Below are positions 27,087 to 35,467 of a stretch of 47,007 nucleotides of DNA, in pieces. This stretch comes from a bacterium (GTDB lineage Bacteria; Patescibacteriota; Doudnabacteria; UBA920; VMFF01), in the NCBI GenBank assembly GCA_021811585.1, contig JAJZOG010000009.1, positions 1-47,007 on the forward strand, written 5' to 3'. The translations under genes and the position numbers were made by a program. The notes beneath the pieces were generated by a model, which had not been told where the DNA came from, did not search any database, and saw nothing but the letters and a program-made list of their open reading frames with translations. Each line of letters begins with the position of its first letter. Position 1 is the first letter of the stretch.

Positions 27087-27551
27087 ATGGAAAACGAGCA
27101 AAAAGAACAAATAAGAGAAATCTTAGAAGAACTTTTATTGAAAATAGGCGCTGAAGAGTGCCGCATTGAAACCGATGAAGGCATGCGCGGAACTGTTTTT
27201 AATATATTATCCCGCGATTCCAATTTATTGATTGGCCAGCACGGCGCCAACCTTGCGGCTTTGCAGCAAATTGTGAATGGGATTGTTTTTAAAAAATTTA
27301 AAGGCACTGAACGTTTTATTTTGGATGTTGATGATTATCGCAGAAAACGCGAGTGGTATTTGCGGGAAACAGCAAAAAAAGCTATGGAACAAGTAAAAAG
27401 AACCCGCAGGCCAGTGGTTTTGGAACCCATGTCTGCCAGCGAGCGGCGGGTAATTCACGCTTTCTTGTCCGAAGATTTTAATTTCGAAACAGAAAGCATT
27501 GGCGAAGAGCCGAACCGAAGAATTGTTATTCGGCCCAAAAGCGGGATTTAG
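27087..27551 (+). CDS. khpB: KH-R3H RNA-binding protein KhpB (Jag)
   Basis: 154-residue RNA-binding protein with a KH domain (about residues 25-80, GxxG loop as IGQHGANLAALQQIV) and an R3H domain (about 85-150: YLRETAKKAMEQVKRTRRPVVLEPMSASERRVIHAFLSEDF, with the RxxxH core). It lacks the N-terminal Jag-N domain present in Firmicutes, a shorter form. Such proteins bind RNA with KhpA and affect cell wall and division in Gram-positives. It ends the rpmH operon; a weak hairpin (GTGG/CCAC, about 27582-27596) follows. Confidence 0.92.
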   Translation: MENEQKEQIREILEELLLKIGAEECRIETDEGMRGTVFNILSRDSNLLIGQHGANLAALQQIVNGIVFKKFKGTERFILDVDDYRRKREWYLRETAKKAMEQVKRTRRPVVLEPMSASERRVIHAFLSEDFNFETESIGEEPNRRIVIRPKSGI

Positions 27552-27613
27552 AAAATTGCGGCATCGGAAATTTAAGAAGCCGTGGAATTTAGCGCCACGA
27601 ATCTAAAAAATAA

Positions 27614-28789
27614 TTAAGAAGTGGTAAGCAGGGGCGCGGTTGCCAGAACAACCCAAAAAATTAAGGCCAAATCATTTTTTAGGTAAGGGGCATCTACAAG
27701 CCCGTGTATATAAATTGCAATTAGGAACAAAGCAACCCCAAGCCCATAAGGGTTTTTTTTGTCGGATTTTATGAAAAAATAAAATGAAATATATAAAAAA
27801 GAGAGCATCCCAAGCAAGCCGGTTTCCACCCAGAAATTCAAAAAAATATTATGCGGATAATTTAAAGATGCCAGGTTTGGGTCTGTATTGAACAAATTAA
27901 AATCACTTTTAAAGCCGTAAAGGCCCTTGCCCAGCACGGGAGAGCTTTTTATCATTTTGTCCGCTGTGTGCCAAAGTGAAAATCTGCTTACAGTGGATTT
28001 TTCTCCCACAAACGGAAGAAGCACCCTGTAGCGTAAATTAGGAATTATCAGAACCACAGCCGCGATTATAAAAATTCCAGCCAAAACCATGCGGGTTATA
28101 TTTTTGTTTTTTTGAAAGAAAATAAACGCAAGCGCGGCAATAAACAAGCCGGCCCATCCGCCGCGGGACATTGACAAAATAAGCCCGGCAAGCCCAATCG
28201 CAAATGCGGATAATTTAAGAAGATTTTTTTTTGCAGAATCCGCGTTAAAAACAAACGGCAGCAAAAAAGCCAAGAGCGGCGCAAGATACAGGGCAAATGC
28301 GTTCGGGTATTCAAAAACACTTAAAGCGCGTTTGGGTTCGTTTGCATTTCCCCACCATTGGCTTGGAAGCCCGAGTAGCGTGAAGTATTGAAGGATCGCG
28401 TATATGGAAAAAACAGCGGCCAAAACCAAAAGTAAGCCAATAAACAATTTTTTATTTTTTTCATTTTGCAAAAAAATGTATTTTGCCGGGAAATATGTGA
28501 GTGCCGGTTCAAGAAAATAGGCGATGAAAAGCCCTGTTGCTCTGGTTTTATCAGGGGAAATAAGTGCGGAAATTGCGGCAGCGAGCAGAAACAGGAAAAT
28601 TGCCCAATTCAAAGTTTTTGGCTGGCTTTTGGCAAAAGCGATAAAATTTTTGAATTCTTTGCGCGCCAAAATCCAGAAAAAAAATATAATCCAAAATGCC
28701 GCAACAGCTAATTCTAAAAGATCAAGGCGTCCAAATCTGGCGACGTAAGCCGGGGCTATTGCAAATAGAATCAAGAGCGAATAAATCAT
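27614..28789 (-). CDS. O-antigen ligase-like polytopic membrane protein (Wzy_C)
   Basis: 391-residue membrane protein with about ten hydrophobic segments. The Wzy_C/O-antigen ligase fingerprint is visible: LSMSRGGWAGLFIAALAFI, then the large outer loop with FSLWHTADKMIKSSPVLGKGLYGF, and YPHNIFLNFWVETGLLGMLSFL, whose His is conserved, then HGLVDAPYLKNDLALIFWVVL. These proteins transfer or polymerise lipid-linked glycans at the cell surface. Its ATG overlaps the stop of the PBP gene by 4 nt, so it is translated with the wall synthase. The glycan substrate is unknown. Confidence 0.85.
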   Translation of the reverse strand: MIYSLLILFAIAPAYVARFGRLDLLELAVAAFWIIFFFWILARKEFKNFIAFAKSQPKTLNWAIFLFLLAAAISALISPDKTRATGLFIAYFLEPALTYFPAKYIFLQNEKNKKLFIGLLLVLAAVFSIYAILQYFTLLGLPSQWWGNANEPKRALSVFEYPNAFALYLAPLLAFLLPFVFNADSAKKNLLKLSAFAIGLAGLILSMSRGGWAGLFIAALAFIFFQKNKNITRMVLAGIFIIAAVVLIIPNLRYRVLLPFVGEKSTVSRFSLWHTADKMIKSSPVLGKGLYGFKSDFNLFNTDPNLASLNYPHNIFLNFWVETGLLGMLSFLYISFYFFIKSDKKNPYGLGVALFLIAIYIHGLVDAPYLKNDLALIFWVVLATAPLLTTS

Positions 28790-31449
28790 TGTATGTTCAA
28801 TGTTATGCTTGTGTCTGCGGTATTGTTTTTATCGTCAACCGCATGGATTGCAAATACGTGTGCGCCCGGAGAGAGCGTGTTGTTGTAGGTGAATGTGTAC
28901 GGCGCACTGCTGACACTTTGTATGAAGGTGCCGTCAACAAGAAGGTCTACTCGCGTAATTTGGTTTCCGGCATCAGGCACGGCGCTTGCCTGGATTGTAA
29001 TGGGCATGCTGCTGACAGTAGAACCGTCTGTCGGCGAGAGAATTGATACTGTCGGAGGATTACCAACATTAATAGTTTGTCCGGGAGTTTCATTTGGGGT
29101 TCCACCCGAGGTTCCGCCGGTTGGGCTGTTGTTGGATGATGTCCCGGTGTTGTTTCCTGAATTGCTTCCAGGCCCGCCCGAACTTACGCTTGAACCCCCT
29201 TCGCCATTTTCCAGAACCGCTCCTGGAGGCGGGTATTGGTATCCATGTGCAATTGCCCAGGCTTCCACCGGACCTTCCCAGTTTGCGTTGTCAGGTTTGC
29301 GCGAATGGAAAACAGTATACATTTTTGTGACAATATCCGCCGGGTTGCTGAATTGGGTTGGCGGCAGGCCTGTTGTTTTATCAATCTTCACAACAACATG
29401 CACGTTATCGTATTGCGTGGGCACGCTATAGCTGGCAAAAACTTCTTGCTTGGTTGTTGGCGTATATGGATTTGGCAAGAGCCCGGAGACAGTATCAACA
29501 GTAACATTTTGTATTCCTTGGGGCACCGGGAATTGTTCATCAGGAGTGCCCTGCAGAGCTTGTTCCATAAAATTGTGCCAAATCGGGCCGGCAACAACAA
29601 CGCCATCAGCTCCTTGCCTCAGTAAACTTCCGTCATTGTTCCCAACCCAAACGCCGGCAGCAAGAGATGGGGTAAAACCAAGGGTCCAGCCGTCACGGTA
29701 ATTTTGCGTTGTCCCTGTTTTTGCCGCTGTCGTATGGTCTGGCAAATAAAGCGGTGAATGCGCTCCGAAAATAAATGCGCGCGCATTATTATCCGTCAAA
29801 ATGCTTATTATTTCGTAGGCGGCTTGCGGATCCAAAACAGTTTGTGGGTGATCTTGGTATTGTTCCAGCACATTGCCGGTTGAATCCAGAATTTTTAAAA
29901 TCCCGGTTTCCGGATGGTGCACGCCTTCGCTTGCAAGAGTGGCGTATCCGGAAACATGGTCAAGAAGCGTGACTTCGCATCCTCCCAATACAAGCGAAAG
30001 ACCGCAATTTTGAAGAGGTGCGGTAATGCCAAAATCATGCATTGTTTGCACTGCATTGTTAACTCCGACCAGATCAAGAAGCTTTACAGAAGGAATGTTA
30101 AGCGATCCTGCCAGGGCTTGGCGCAGAGAAACCGGCCCACGCTCCCTCATATCATAATCATGCGGAATGTAATCCTGACCTCCGAATTTTCCGAAATCAG
30201 TAACAACATCAAAAAATAAAGAAGCCGGCGAGAATCCAAATTGTTGTTTAAAAGCTGTTGCATAAACATACGGTTTTGCCGAAGACCCCGGTTGACGCAA
30301 AGAAGTAGCCACATTAACATCAGGTTCAAAAGTGCAGTTTACGCCCGGCTTGCATCCTGTTGGTGTTGGATTGGCAAAATAATCTTTTGACCCAACCATT
30401 GCTAAAATTTGCCCGGTTTTAGGGTCAATGGCAACTAAGGCCGCGTTATTGCCGTTGTATATTTTTGCGTTTCTTTCAGCCCCGTCTTTTACGGCTTTTT
30501 CGGCAATGCTTTGCAGGCGCGGATCCAAAGTTGTATATACTTGCAATCCTCCGGTTTCCAGGGTTTGTTCGCCGTATTTGTTTGCCAGATAATCTTCAAT
30601 ATACATTACAAAATGCGGAGCTTTCAGAAGGTCGCTGGTTTTTTGGAAAACCACGTTTTCGGATTTTGCCTGGCTGTATTGCGCCTGGGTAATATATCCC
30701 TGGTTCAGCATTTGCTGGAGCACAATATTTTTTCTGTCATCCAGCTCCTGGCGGTGCAAACCATAATAGCTTGGCGCCTGCGGCAGAGCCGCAAGGTATG
30801 CTGCCTGCGCCAAATCCAAATCCTTGGCGTGGATCCCGAAATATGTCTGCGCAGCCGCCTCAATGCCATAGGCATTCCTGCCGTACGGGATTTCGTTGAG
30901 ATACATTTTTAAAATGTCGTTTTTTGAAAATTTCTGGTTAATCTCAATCGACAAAATCACTTCTTTAATTTTTCTTGAAATTGATTTTGTGCGCGTTAAG
31001 ATCGCGTTGCGCACGAATTCTTGCGTTATTGTGCTGCCGCCCTGCGAAAGATGCGCATGGAAAATATCAACAATTGCGGCGCGGAGCATGCCTTTGAGAT
31101 CAATGCCGCCCTCGTTGTAAAAATTTTTGTCTTCAATCGCAATCGTGGCGTGCTTGATATTATCGTTCATATCCGAAAAAGGAATAAGCGTGCGCTTGTA
31201 TTCGCCATGCACTTCGTAAAGCAAACTGCCGTCGCGGGCATAAATTTTTGTGGATTGCGGAATTTGAACGCTAAGGAGTTTGTTCGGATCCGGCAAATCT
31301 TTGGCATAATAAATAAAAAGAATAGCTAAAATAGCTATACCGACTGCAAAGATGCGCAGAACCCAGTTGAAAAGGCGGCGCCAGTTGAATTTTTTCTTTA
31401 GTTTCGGCGATTTGTTATTGAAATCGCGGATATATTTCATCCAACCCAT
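28786..31449 (-). CDS. class A penicillin-binding protein with C-terminal Ig-like domain
   Basis: 887-residue bifunctional peptidoglycan synthase. A basic cytoplasmic tail and a transmembrane helix (about 31-50) lead into the GT51 glycosyltransferase (IAIEDKNFYNEGGID and QGGSTITQEFVRN, both catalytic Glu motifs present). The transpeptidase has SSAKPYVY (SxxK Ser), SLN (GSLNIPSVK) and KTGTTQNYRDGW. After about residue 740 comes a Gly/Ser/Asn-rich linker, then an Ig-like domain (PPTVSILSPTDGSTVSSM to TADTSITLNIQ) at the end. A TAAAAT -10 ends 6 nt before the ATG, so a leaderless transcript is predicted. It precedes the O-antigen-ligase-like gene. Confidence 0.95.
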   Translation of the reverse strand: MGWMKYIRDFNNKSPKLKKKFNWRRLFNWVLRIFAVGIAILAILFIYYAKDLPDPNKLLSVQIPQSTKIYARDGSLLYEVHGEYKRTLIPFSDMNDNIKHATIAIEDKNFYNEGGIDLKGMLRAAIVDIFHAHLSQGGSTITQEFVRNAILTRTKSISRKIKEVILSIEINQKFSKNDILKMYLNEIPYGRNAYGIEAAAQTYFGIHAKDLDLAQAAYLAALPQAPSYYGLHRQELDDRKNIVLQQMLNQGYITQAQYSQAKSENVVFQKTSDLLKAPHFVMYIEDYLANKYGEQTLETGGLQVYTTLDPRLQSIAEKAVKDGAERNAKIYNGNNAALVAIDPKTGQILAMVGSKDYFANPTPTGCKPGVNCTFEPDVNVATSLRQPGSSAKPYVYATAFKQQFGFSPASLFFDVVTDFGKFGGQDYIPHDYDMRERGPVSLRQALAGSLNIPSVKLLDLVGVNNAVQTMHDFGITAPLQNCGLSLVLGGCEVTLLDHVSGYATLASEGVHHPETGILKILDSTGNVLEQYQDHPQTVLDPQAAYEIISILTDNNARAFIFGAHSPLYLPDHTTAAKTGTTQNYRDGWTLGFTPSLAAGVWVGNNDGSLLRQGADGVVVAGPIWHNFMEQALQGTPDEQFPVPQGIQNVTVDTVSGLLPNPYTPTTKQEVFASYSVPTQYDNVHVVVKIDKTTGLPPTQFSNPADIVTKMYTVFHSRKPDNANWEGPVEAWAIAHGYQYPPPGAVLENGEGGSSVSSGGPGSNSGNNTGTSSNNSPTGGTSGGTPNETPGQTINVGNPPTVSILSPTDGSTVSSMPITIQASAVPDAGNQITRVDLLVDGTFIQSVSSAPYTFTYNNTLSPGAHVFAIHAVDDKNNTADTSITLNIQ

Positions 31450-31455
31450 TATAGC

Positions 31456-31461
31456 ATTTTA
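31456..31461 (-). promoter_or_regulatory. -10 of the PBP operon (leaderless)
   Basis: On the minus strand TAAAAT (31461-31456) ends 6 nt before the ATG at 31449, so the transcript would begin at the start codon. It lies back to back with the tyrS -10 on the other strand. Confidence 0.5.
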
Positions 31462-31470
31462 TGATATAAT
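31462..31470 (+). promoter_or_regulatory. extended -10 of tyrS
   Basis: TGA-TATAAT (hexamer 31465-31470) is an extended -10. The predicted start near 31477 leaves a leader of about 55 nt with AGGA close to the ATG at 31532. No good -35 is visible. Confidence 0.6.
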
Positions 31471-31531
31471 TAAGAAAGATTAGCGTACTCATTCAAGGTT
31501 TCTGCAACCCATGGTATTCTTTAGGAAAACA

Positions 31532-32740
31532 ATGAAAATAAAAACGGACATTTCAAAGATAGAAGAAATACTGGCGAGGTCGGTGGATTCTGTTTATCCT
31601 TCAAAAAAAGTTGTCAAAGACGCCCTGCTTTCAGGCAAGCAGCTGAAAATTTACGTTGGCATTGATCCAACTGCTGATTACGTTCACCTGGGGCATTCTA
31701 CAAACTATCTCCTTTTGGAGCGCCTGCATGAGCTTGGCCACAAAATAATCGTGCTTGTCGGCGATTTTACCGCCATGATAGGCGACCCGAGCGATAAGAC
31801 CTCTGCGCGCGTGCGATTGACGCGCGAGGAGATTTTGAAAAATGTTAAGACCTTTAAAAAACAAATCGGCAAGATTTTGGATTTTGATAATCCTCAAAAT
31901 CCAGTGGAATTTAAATTTAACAGCGAATGGCTTTCAAAATTGAATTTTGAACAGCTTGCGGACTTGGCGTCAAATTTCACTGTTCAGCAAATGATTGAAA
32001 GAGATATGTTTGAAAAAAGGATTGCCGAAGGCAAGCCCTTGTATGTCCATGAATTTTTTTATCCTTTAATGCAAGGGTATGATTCTGTGGCGCTTGGCGT
32101 GGATATGGAAATTGGCGGGACAGACCAGACATTCAACATGCTCGCAGGCAGGACATTGGTTCGTCGGTATCAGAATCGCGAAAAATATATTATTACCACA
32201 ACCCTCTTGGTGAATCCTGTTACCGGGGAAAAGATGATGAGCAAAAGTTTTGGAACAGGAATTGGTTTGGACGAGCCGCCTAAGGATATGTTCGGGAAAA
32301 CAATGGCCCTGCCTGATGCCGGCATAATTCAGGTGTTTGTGGATTGCACAAGATTGCCCATGGATGAAATTAAAAAGAAAAAAGCGCGGCTGGAAAAAGG
32401 CGAAAATCCCAGAAATTTGAAATTGGAATTGGCACAGGAGATTGTGCGCATGTATCACGGCGAGAAAGCGGCGCTTTCGGCTGAAAAGGAATTTTTAAGC
32501 GTGCATCGCGACAGAAACCTTCCTGAAGAAATGCGGGAATTTAAGGGCGCGGGCAAAAGTATTGTTAAGATTTTGGTGGAAAGCTCGCTGGCAAAAAGCG
32601 CAAGCGACGCCAGGCGCTTAATTGATCAAGGTGGAGTGAAAATAAACGGACAGGTTTTGGAAAAAGGAGATTATGGTAGGATCTCTTCCAAAGACGTGGT
32701 TTTGCAGGTCGGGAAAAGGAATTTCATCAAAATAAAATAA
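31532..32740 (+). CDS. tyrS: tyrosyl-tRNA synthetase
   Basis: About 402 residues, class I synthetase attaching tyrosine to tRNA-Tyr. The HIGH-type motif is in YVGIDPTADYVHLGHSTNYL; the KMSKS-type motif is in EKMMSKSFGTGIGL; the tyrosine-binding region includes YPLMQGYDSVALGVDMEIGGTDQ. The C-terminus is an S4 RNA-binding domain (SASDARRLIDQGGVKINGQV). The start at 32 codons into the clone's frame is ATG at 31532, with TTTAGGA 5 nt upstream; an upstream ATG at 31511 has a poorer site. The stop is followed by a hairpin shared with the convergent pilin gene. Confidence 0.96.
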   Translation: MKIKTDISKIEEILARSVDSVYPSKKVVKDALLSGKQLKIYVGIDPTADYVHLGHSTNYLLLERLHELGHKIIVLVGDFTAMIGDPSDKTSARVRLTREEILKNVKTFKKQIGKILDFDNPQNPVEFKFNSEWLSKLNFEQLADLASNFTVQQMIERDMFEKRIAEGKPLYVHEFFYPLMQGYDSVALGVDMEIGGTDQTFNMLAGRTLVRRYQNREKYIITTTLLVNPVTGEKMMSKSFGTGIGLDEPPKDMFGKTMALPDAGIIQVFVDCTRLPMDEIKKKKARLEKGENPRNLKLELAQEIVRMYHGEKAALSAEKEFLSVHRDRNLPEEMREFKGAGKSIVKILVESSLAKSASDARRLIDQGGVKINGQVLEKGDYGRISSKDVVLQVGKRNFIKIK

Positions 32741-32765
32741 AATTTTGGCTTATTAAGCCAAAATT
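32741..32765. terminator. bidirectional hairpin between tyrS and pilin
   Basis: A perfect 11-bp inverted repeat, AATTTTGGCTT (32741-32751) and AAGCCAAAATT (32755-32765), with a 3-nt loop. It lies directly between the two convergent stops. The flanks are A/T rich rather than pure T runs, so termination is likely but not certain. Confidence 0.7.
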
Positions 32766-32779
32766 AAATTATTGGTGTT

Positions 32780-33289
32780 TTAATAAATACCTACAAGATA
32801 ATTATATCCGTTAAGGCCGCCTGCGCAGTTCGGCCATTTTGTTTGTATGTTCGACAGTTGGGAATTGAAGTTTGACAGGTCTTGCGCTGAAGGGTTTTCA
32901 AGCTGCGCGGCTAAAATGTAATATAAACCCGAGGCCGGCCCGGGGGAATAATCCGGCGTTAACAAAAGATATTCTTTATTCCCCAGATACGAGGATGGAT
33001 CTTTTGGCAATTGGGAAGCATATTTTGAGAACGCCGGGTTTGTGAGCGCAGTGCTTTCATATACAAAAGAGCCGCACGCAGGCCCCGGCCCGCCTGCAAT
33101 AGGGTATGCGTTATTATTTGAAAAATACAATTCAAACGCGGTTGTGAGTTGCCTCAAATCGCCTATTCTTTTTGTGTTTCTGGCTTTTATTCGCGAATTA
33201 TTGGTTGCTATTAAGACAATACTGGCAAGCAATCCTATTATTGCGATGACAATAAGCAGCTCAATTAATGTAAATGCTTTTTGTTTCAT
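32780..33289 (-). CDS. type IV pilin (prepilin-like, N-methylation motif)
   Basis: 169-residue pilin-like protein. The short basic leader MKQK is followed by the class III prepilin peptidase site and hydrophobic helix AFTLIELLIVIAIIGLLAS, with Glu at +5 of the mature protein. The rest is the globular head (TKRIGDLRQLTTAFELYFSNNNAYP, then Cys residues at about 72 and 153 that could form a disulfide). It may be the major or a minor pilin moved by the PilB ATPase (15932). A TATAAT ends 8 nt before the ATG. It follows ruvC on the same strand but has its own promoter. Prepilin peptidase, PilC and PilM are not in this window. Confidence 0.88.
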   Translation of the reverse strand: MKQKAFTLIELLIVIAIIGLLASIVLIATNNSRIKARNTKRIGDLRQLTTAFELYFSNNNAYPIAGGPGPACGSFVYESTALTNPAFSKYASQLPKDPSSYLGNKEYLLLTPDYSPGPASGLYYILAAQLENPSAQDLSNFNSQLSNIQTKWPNCAGGLNGYNYLVGIY

Positions 33290-33297
33290 TTTTGTTT

Positions 33298-33303
33298 ATT
33301 ATA
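33298..33303 (-). promoter_or_regulatory. -10 of the pilin gene
   Basis: On the minus strand TATAAT (33303-33298) ends 8 nt before the ATG at 33289, placing the transcript start at or within 2 nt of the start codon. It lies between ruvC and the pilin gene and would uncouple the pilin from the operon upstream. Confidence 0.5.
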
Positions 33304-33310
33304 ATCTGAT

Positions 33311-33778
33311 CTATTTGGTTTGTACACAAAGCGCTATTGCCAAGGCATCCGCGGCATCGTCCGGTTTTGGTATTTTTTTTAATTTAAAGGTTTGTTTAAC
33401 CATGTATTGCACTTGTTTCTTGTCCGCTTTCCCGTATCCACAAATCGCCGATTTCACCTGAAGCGGCGTGAACTCTTGCAGTGGGATTTTGTTTTTTTCC
33501 AGAGTTAAGAGCACCACTCCGCGCGCCTGCGAAACAGACATGGCTGTCTTGGCATTGGTTTCAAAATAAAGTTTTTCAACTCCCGCGCGCGCGGGCTTGA
33601 ATTTTTTTATAATTTTCGCCAGGTCCAGCTGAAGCATTAAAAGCCGTTCGGAATCAGAGAGGGATTTTGGCGTTTGAATTGTGCCGAAATCCAAAATTTC
33701 GTATTCCTGCGTTTTAATGTGTTTTATAACGGCATAGCCGGTTGTGGCTGTGCCGGGGTCTATTCCTAAAATTATCAT
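33311..33778 (-). CDS. ruvC: Holliday junction resolvase RuvC
   Basis: 155-residue endonuclease that cuts Holliday junctions held by RuvAB. The catalytic acidic set is visible: the first Asp in ILGIDPGTATTGYAV, the Glu in GVEKLYFETNAKTA, and the C-terminal pair in PDDAADALAIAL. The DNA-binding segment (QARGVVLLTLEKNKIPLQEFTPLQVKSAICGYGKADKKQVQYMV) is normal. It starts with a 4-nt overlap on the yebC stop, so it belongs to the nth-rhodanese-rsmI-yebC-ruvC operon. Confidence 0.95.
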   Translation of the reverse strand: MIILGIDPGTATTGYAVIKHIKTQEYEILDFGTIQTPKSLSDSERLLMLQLDLAKIIKKFKPARAGVEKLYFETNAKTAMSVSQARGVVLLTLEKNKIPLQEFTPLQVKSAICGYGKADKKQVQYMVKQTFKLKKIPKPDDAADALAIALCVQTK

Positions 33779-34485
33779 AAGTTTGCGGAGGTGTGTACCG
33801 CGACAACATCTTCATCGTCGGAGAGGGCGTCAAAAAGGCGCTGGACAGATTCTTTTTGGCTTTCCGGAACATCTGTTCCTTGCGAGGATTCTTTAATTAC
33901 TTCTGCTTGCGCGATCTTCGCGCCTGAGTTTTCCAGCGCTTGCTTAATTTTTTCCACATCTTCCGGTTTTGTGTAGACCTCCAGGCCTTCGTTCGATTCC
34001 CGTACATCGTCTGCTCCCGCATCTATGGCAGCAAGTTGAATTGCGGATATATCGCCTGCGCGTTCAACCAAAATTTGCCCTTTTGTCTGGAACATCCAGG
34101 CAACAGACCCCGGCTGCCCGATATTGCCGCCGTTTTTTGTAAAAATAGTGCGGATGTTTTGAAAAGCTCGGTTTGGGTTGTCGCTTGCCGCCTCAACAAG
34201 GAACGCTGTGCCGGCAGGGCCGAATCCTTCATATTGCAATACCTGCATTGCCCCTGCTTCCGAACCGGACGCCTTTTTTATGGCGCGCTCTATATTTTCG
34301 TTGGGCATGGCGCTTTCGCGCGCTTTTTCAATGGCAAGCCGCAGCCGAAAATTCATTTCCGGGTTTGCGCCGTCTTTTGCCGCTATTGTAATTTGTTTCG
34401 AGAGTTTCGAAAAAAGGACGCCGCGTTTCACATCTGCCGCGCCTTTTGATCTTTTAATTTGCGCCCATTTGGAGTGTCCTGACAT
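33775..34485 (-). CDS. yebC: YebC/PmpR family protein
   Basis: 236-residue YebC/TACO1-type protein. The start MSGHSKWAQIKRSKGAADVKRG is diagnostic, followed by SKLSKQITIAAKDGANPEMNFRLRLAIEKARESAMPNENIERAIKKASG. Some members act in translation of difficult peptides such as polyproline, and others bind DNA as regulators, so the role is not settled. It overlaps ruvC by 4 nt; this yebC-ruvC pairing is common in bacteria. The rsmI stop is 2 nt upstream. Confidence 0.95.
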   Translation of the reverse strand: MSGHSKWAQIKRSKGAADVKRGVLFSKLSKQITIAAKDGANPEMNFRLRLAIEKARESAMPNENIERAIKKASGSEAGAMQVLQYEGFGPAGTAFLVEAASDNPNRAFQNIRTIFTKNGGNIGQPGSVAWMFQTKGQILVERAGDISAIQLAAIDAGADDVRESNEGLEVYTKPEDVEKIKQALENSGAKIAQAEVIKESSQGTDVPESQKESVQRLFDALSDDEDVVAVHTSANL

Positions 34486-34487
34486 TT

Positions 34488-35153
34488 TTATTTGAAATTT
34501 ATCAAAATCGTAAATTCCCCTTTTATTGCCGGCCGTTTTTTTAATTCGAGTTCAATTTTTTCGGCAGTGCCGCGCAAAAATTCTTCGTGGATTTTTGTAA
34601 GTTCGCGCGCGAGAGCCAAGTGCGCTTGGGGCCAGCATTTTTTTATGAAGCCGAGCGTTTTCAGTACGCGGTGCGGAGATTCGTAGAAAATCGCGGTTGC
34701 CTCCAGCTGTTCTATTTTTTCCAGCTCTTTATTTAATTTTATTTCGGTTTTTGGAAGGAATCCCAGAAAAACAAATTTGTCAGTCGGAAGCCCTGATGCG
34801 CAAAGCGCAGCTATGGCCGCGCTTGGCCCGGGAATCGGTATAACGTTGATGTTTTCCGCTATGGCCGCGCGCACAACGCGGAAACCCGGGTCGGAAATTC
34901 CCGGCGTTCCGGCATCGCTCATTAAAACCGCGTCGGACATTTTTAATATTTCCACAACTTTCGGGAGCGCCGAGTGTTCGTTGTGTTCCGCGAACTGTAC
35001 AAATTTTTTCTCCCCGATTCCCAAGTGCTCCAAAATTTTCATTGAATGGACCGGGTTTTCCGCAATAATTATATCAGCATCTGCCAAAATCCGCCTTGCG
35101 CGTTCTGAAATATCGCCCAAGTTTCCTATCGGAGTTGCCAAAACATACAGCAT
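34488..35153 (-). CDS. rsmI: 16S rRNA 2'-O-methyltransferase RsmI
   Basis: About 221 residues. RsmI methylates the ribose of C1402 of 16S rRNA. Family motifs are MLYVLATPIGNLGDISERA at the start, the SAM-binding set with MSDAGTPGISDPGFRVV, IPGPSAAIAALCASGLPTDKFVFLGFLP and FYESPHRVLKTL. The start is ATG at 35153, with AAGGG 8 nt upstream and overlapping the rhodanese stop in TAATG; a longer in-frame ORF to 35192 has no such support. Part of the nth-rhodanese-rsmI-yebC-ruvC operon. Confidence 0.94.
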   Translation of the reverse strand: MLYVLATPIGNLGDISERARRILADADIIIAENPVHSMKILEHLGIGEKKFVQFAEHNEHSALPKVVEILKMSDAVLMSDAGTPGISDPGFRVVRAAIAENINVIPIPGPSAAIAALCASGLPTDKFVFLGFLPKTEIKLNKELEKIEQLEATAIFYESPHRVLKTLGFIKKCWPQAHLALARELTKIHEEFLRGTAEKIELELKKRPAIKGEFTILINFK

Positions 35154-35467
35154 TAATTTGCCCTTTTCGTTAATTCTTTTTCCAAAAGCCAACCCTCATA
35201 TCCGTATTGTAAGATTAAAATATTATTAAAGCCAATTTTTTTCAGGACAGTTGCCGCATACCTTGTTGTTGGCCCGCTGGTTTGGCAATAAAGAATAAGG
35301 TTTTTGTTTTTGCACAGTTTTTTTGTTTTTTTGGAAATTTCATTGGGCGGGATATTTAAAGCGCCGGGAATGTGTCCGGAATTGAAATTTACCGATTCCC
35401 TTAGGTCAATAATTTTTGCTCCGGATTTCGCGCCTCTTTTCAGTTCCGCACAATTTATATATTTCAT
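35153..35467 (-). CDS. single-domain rhodanese-like protein
   Basis: About 104 residues. The pattern is a single rhodanese fold: KIIDLRESVNFNSGHIPGALNIP with the CH2A-like region, then ILYCQTSGPTTRYAATVLKKIGFNNILILQYGYEGWLLE with the active-site Cys in the YCQTSGPTTR loop, as in sulfurtransferases such as PspE/GlpE. It probably transfers sulfur or acts as a redox/sulfur carrier; the acceptor is unknown. The start ATG at 35467 overlaps the nth stop in ATGA. Its TAA overlaps the rsmI ATG by one base. Confidence 0.85.
   Translation of the reverse strand: MKYINCAELKRGAKSGAKIIDLRESVNFNSGHIPGALNIPPNEISKKTKKLCKNKNLILYCQTSGPTTRYAATVLKKIGFNNILILQYGYEGWLLEKELTKRAN

Noticed and set aside
35154-35192. 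Upstream start of rsmI at 35192
   Set aside because: The ATG at 35153 has a good Shine-Dalgarno sequence and the TAATG overlap, and begins at the conserved LYVLATPIGN.
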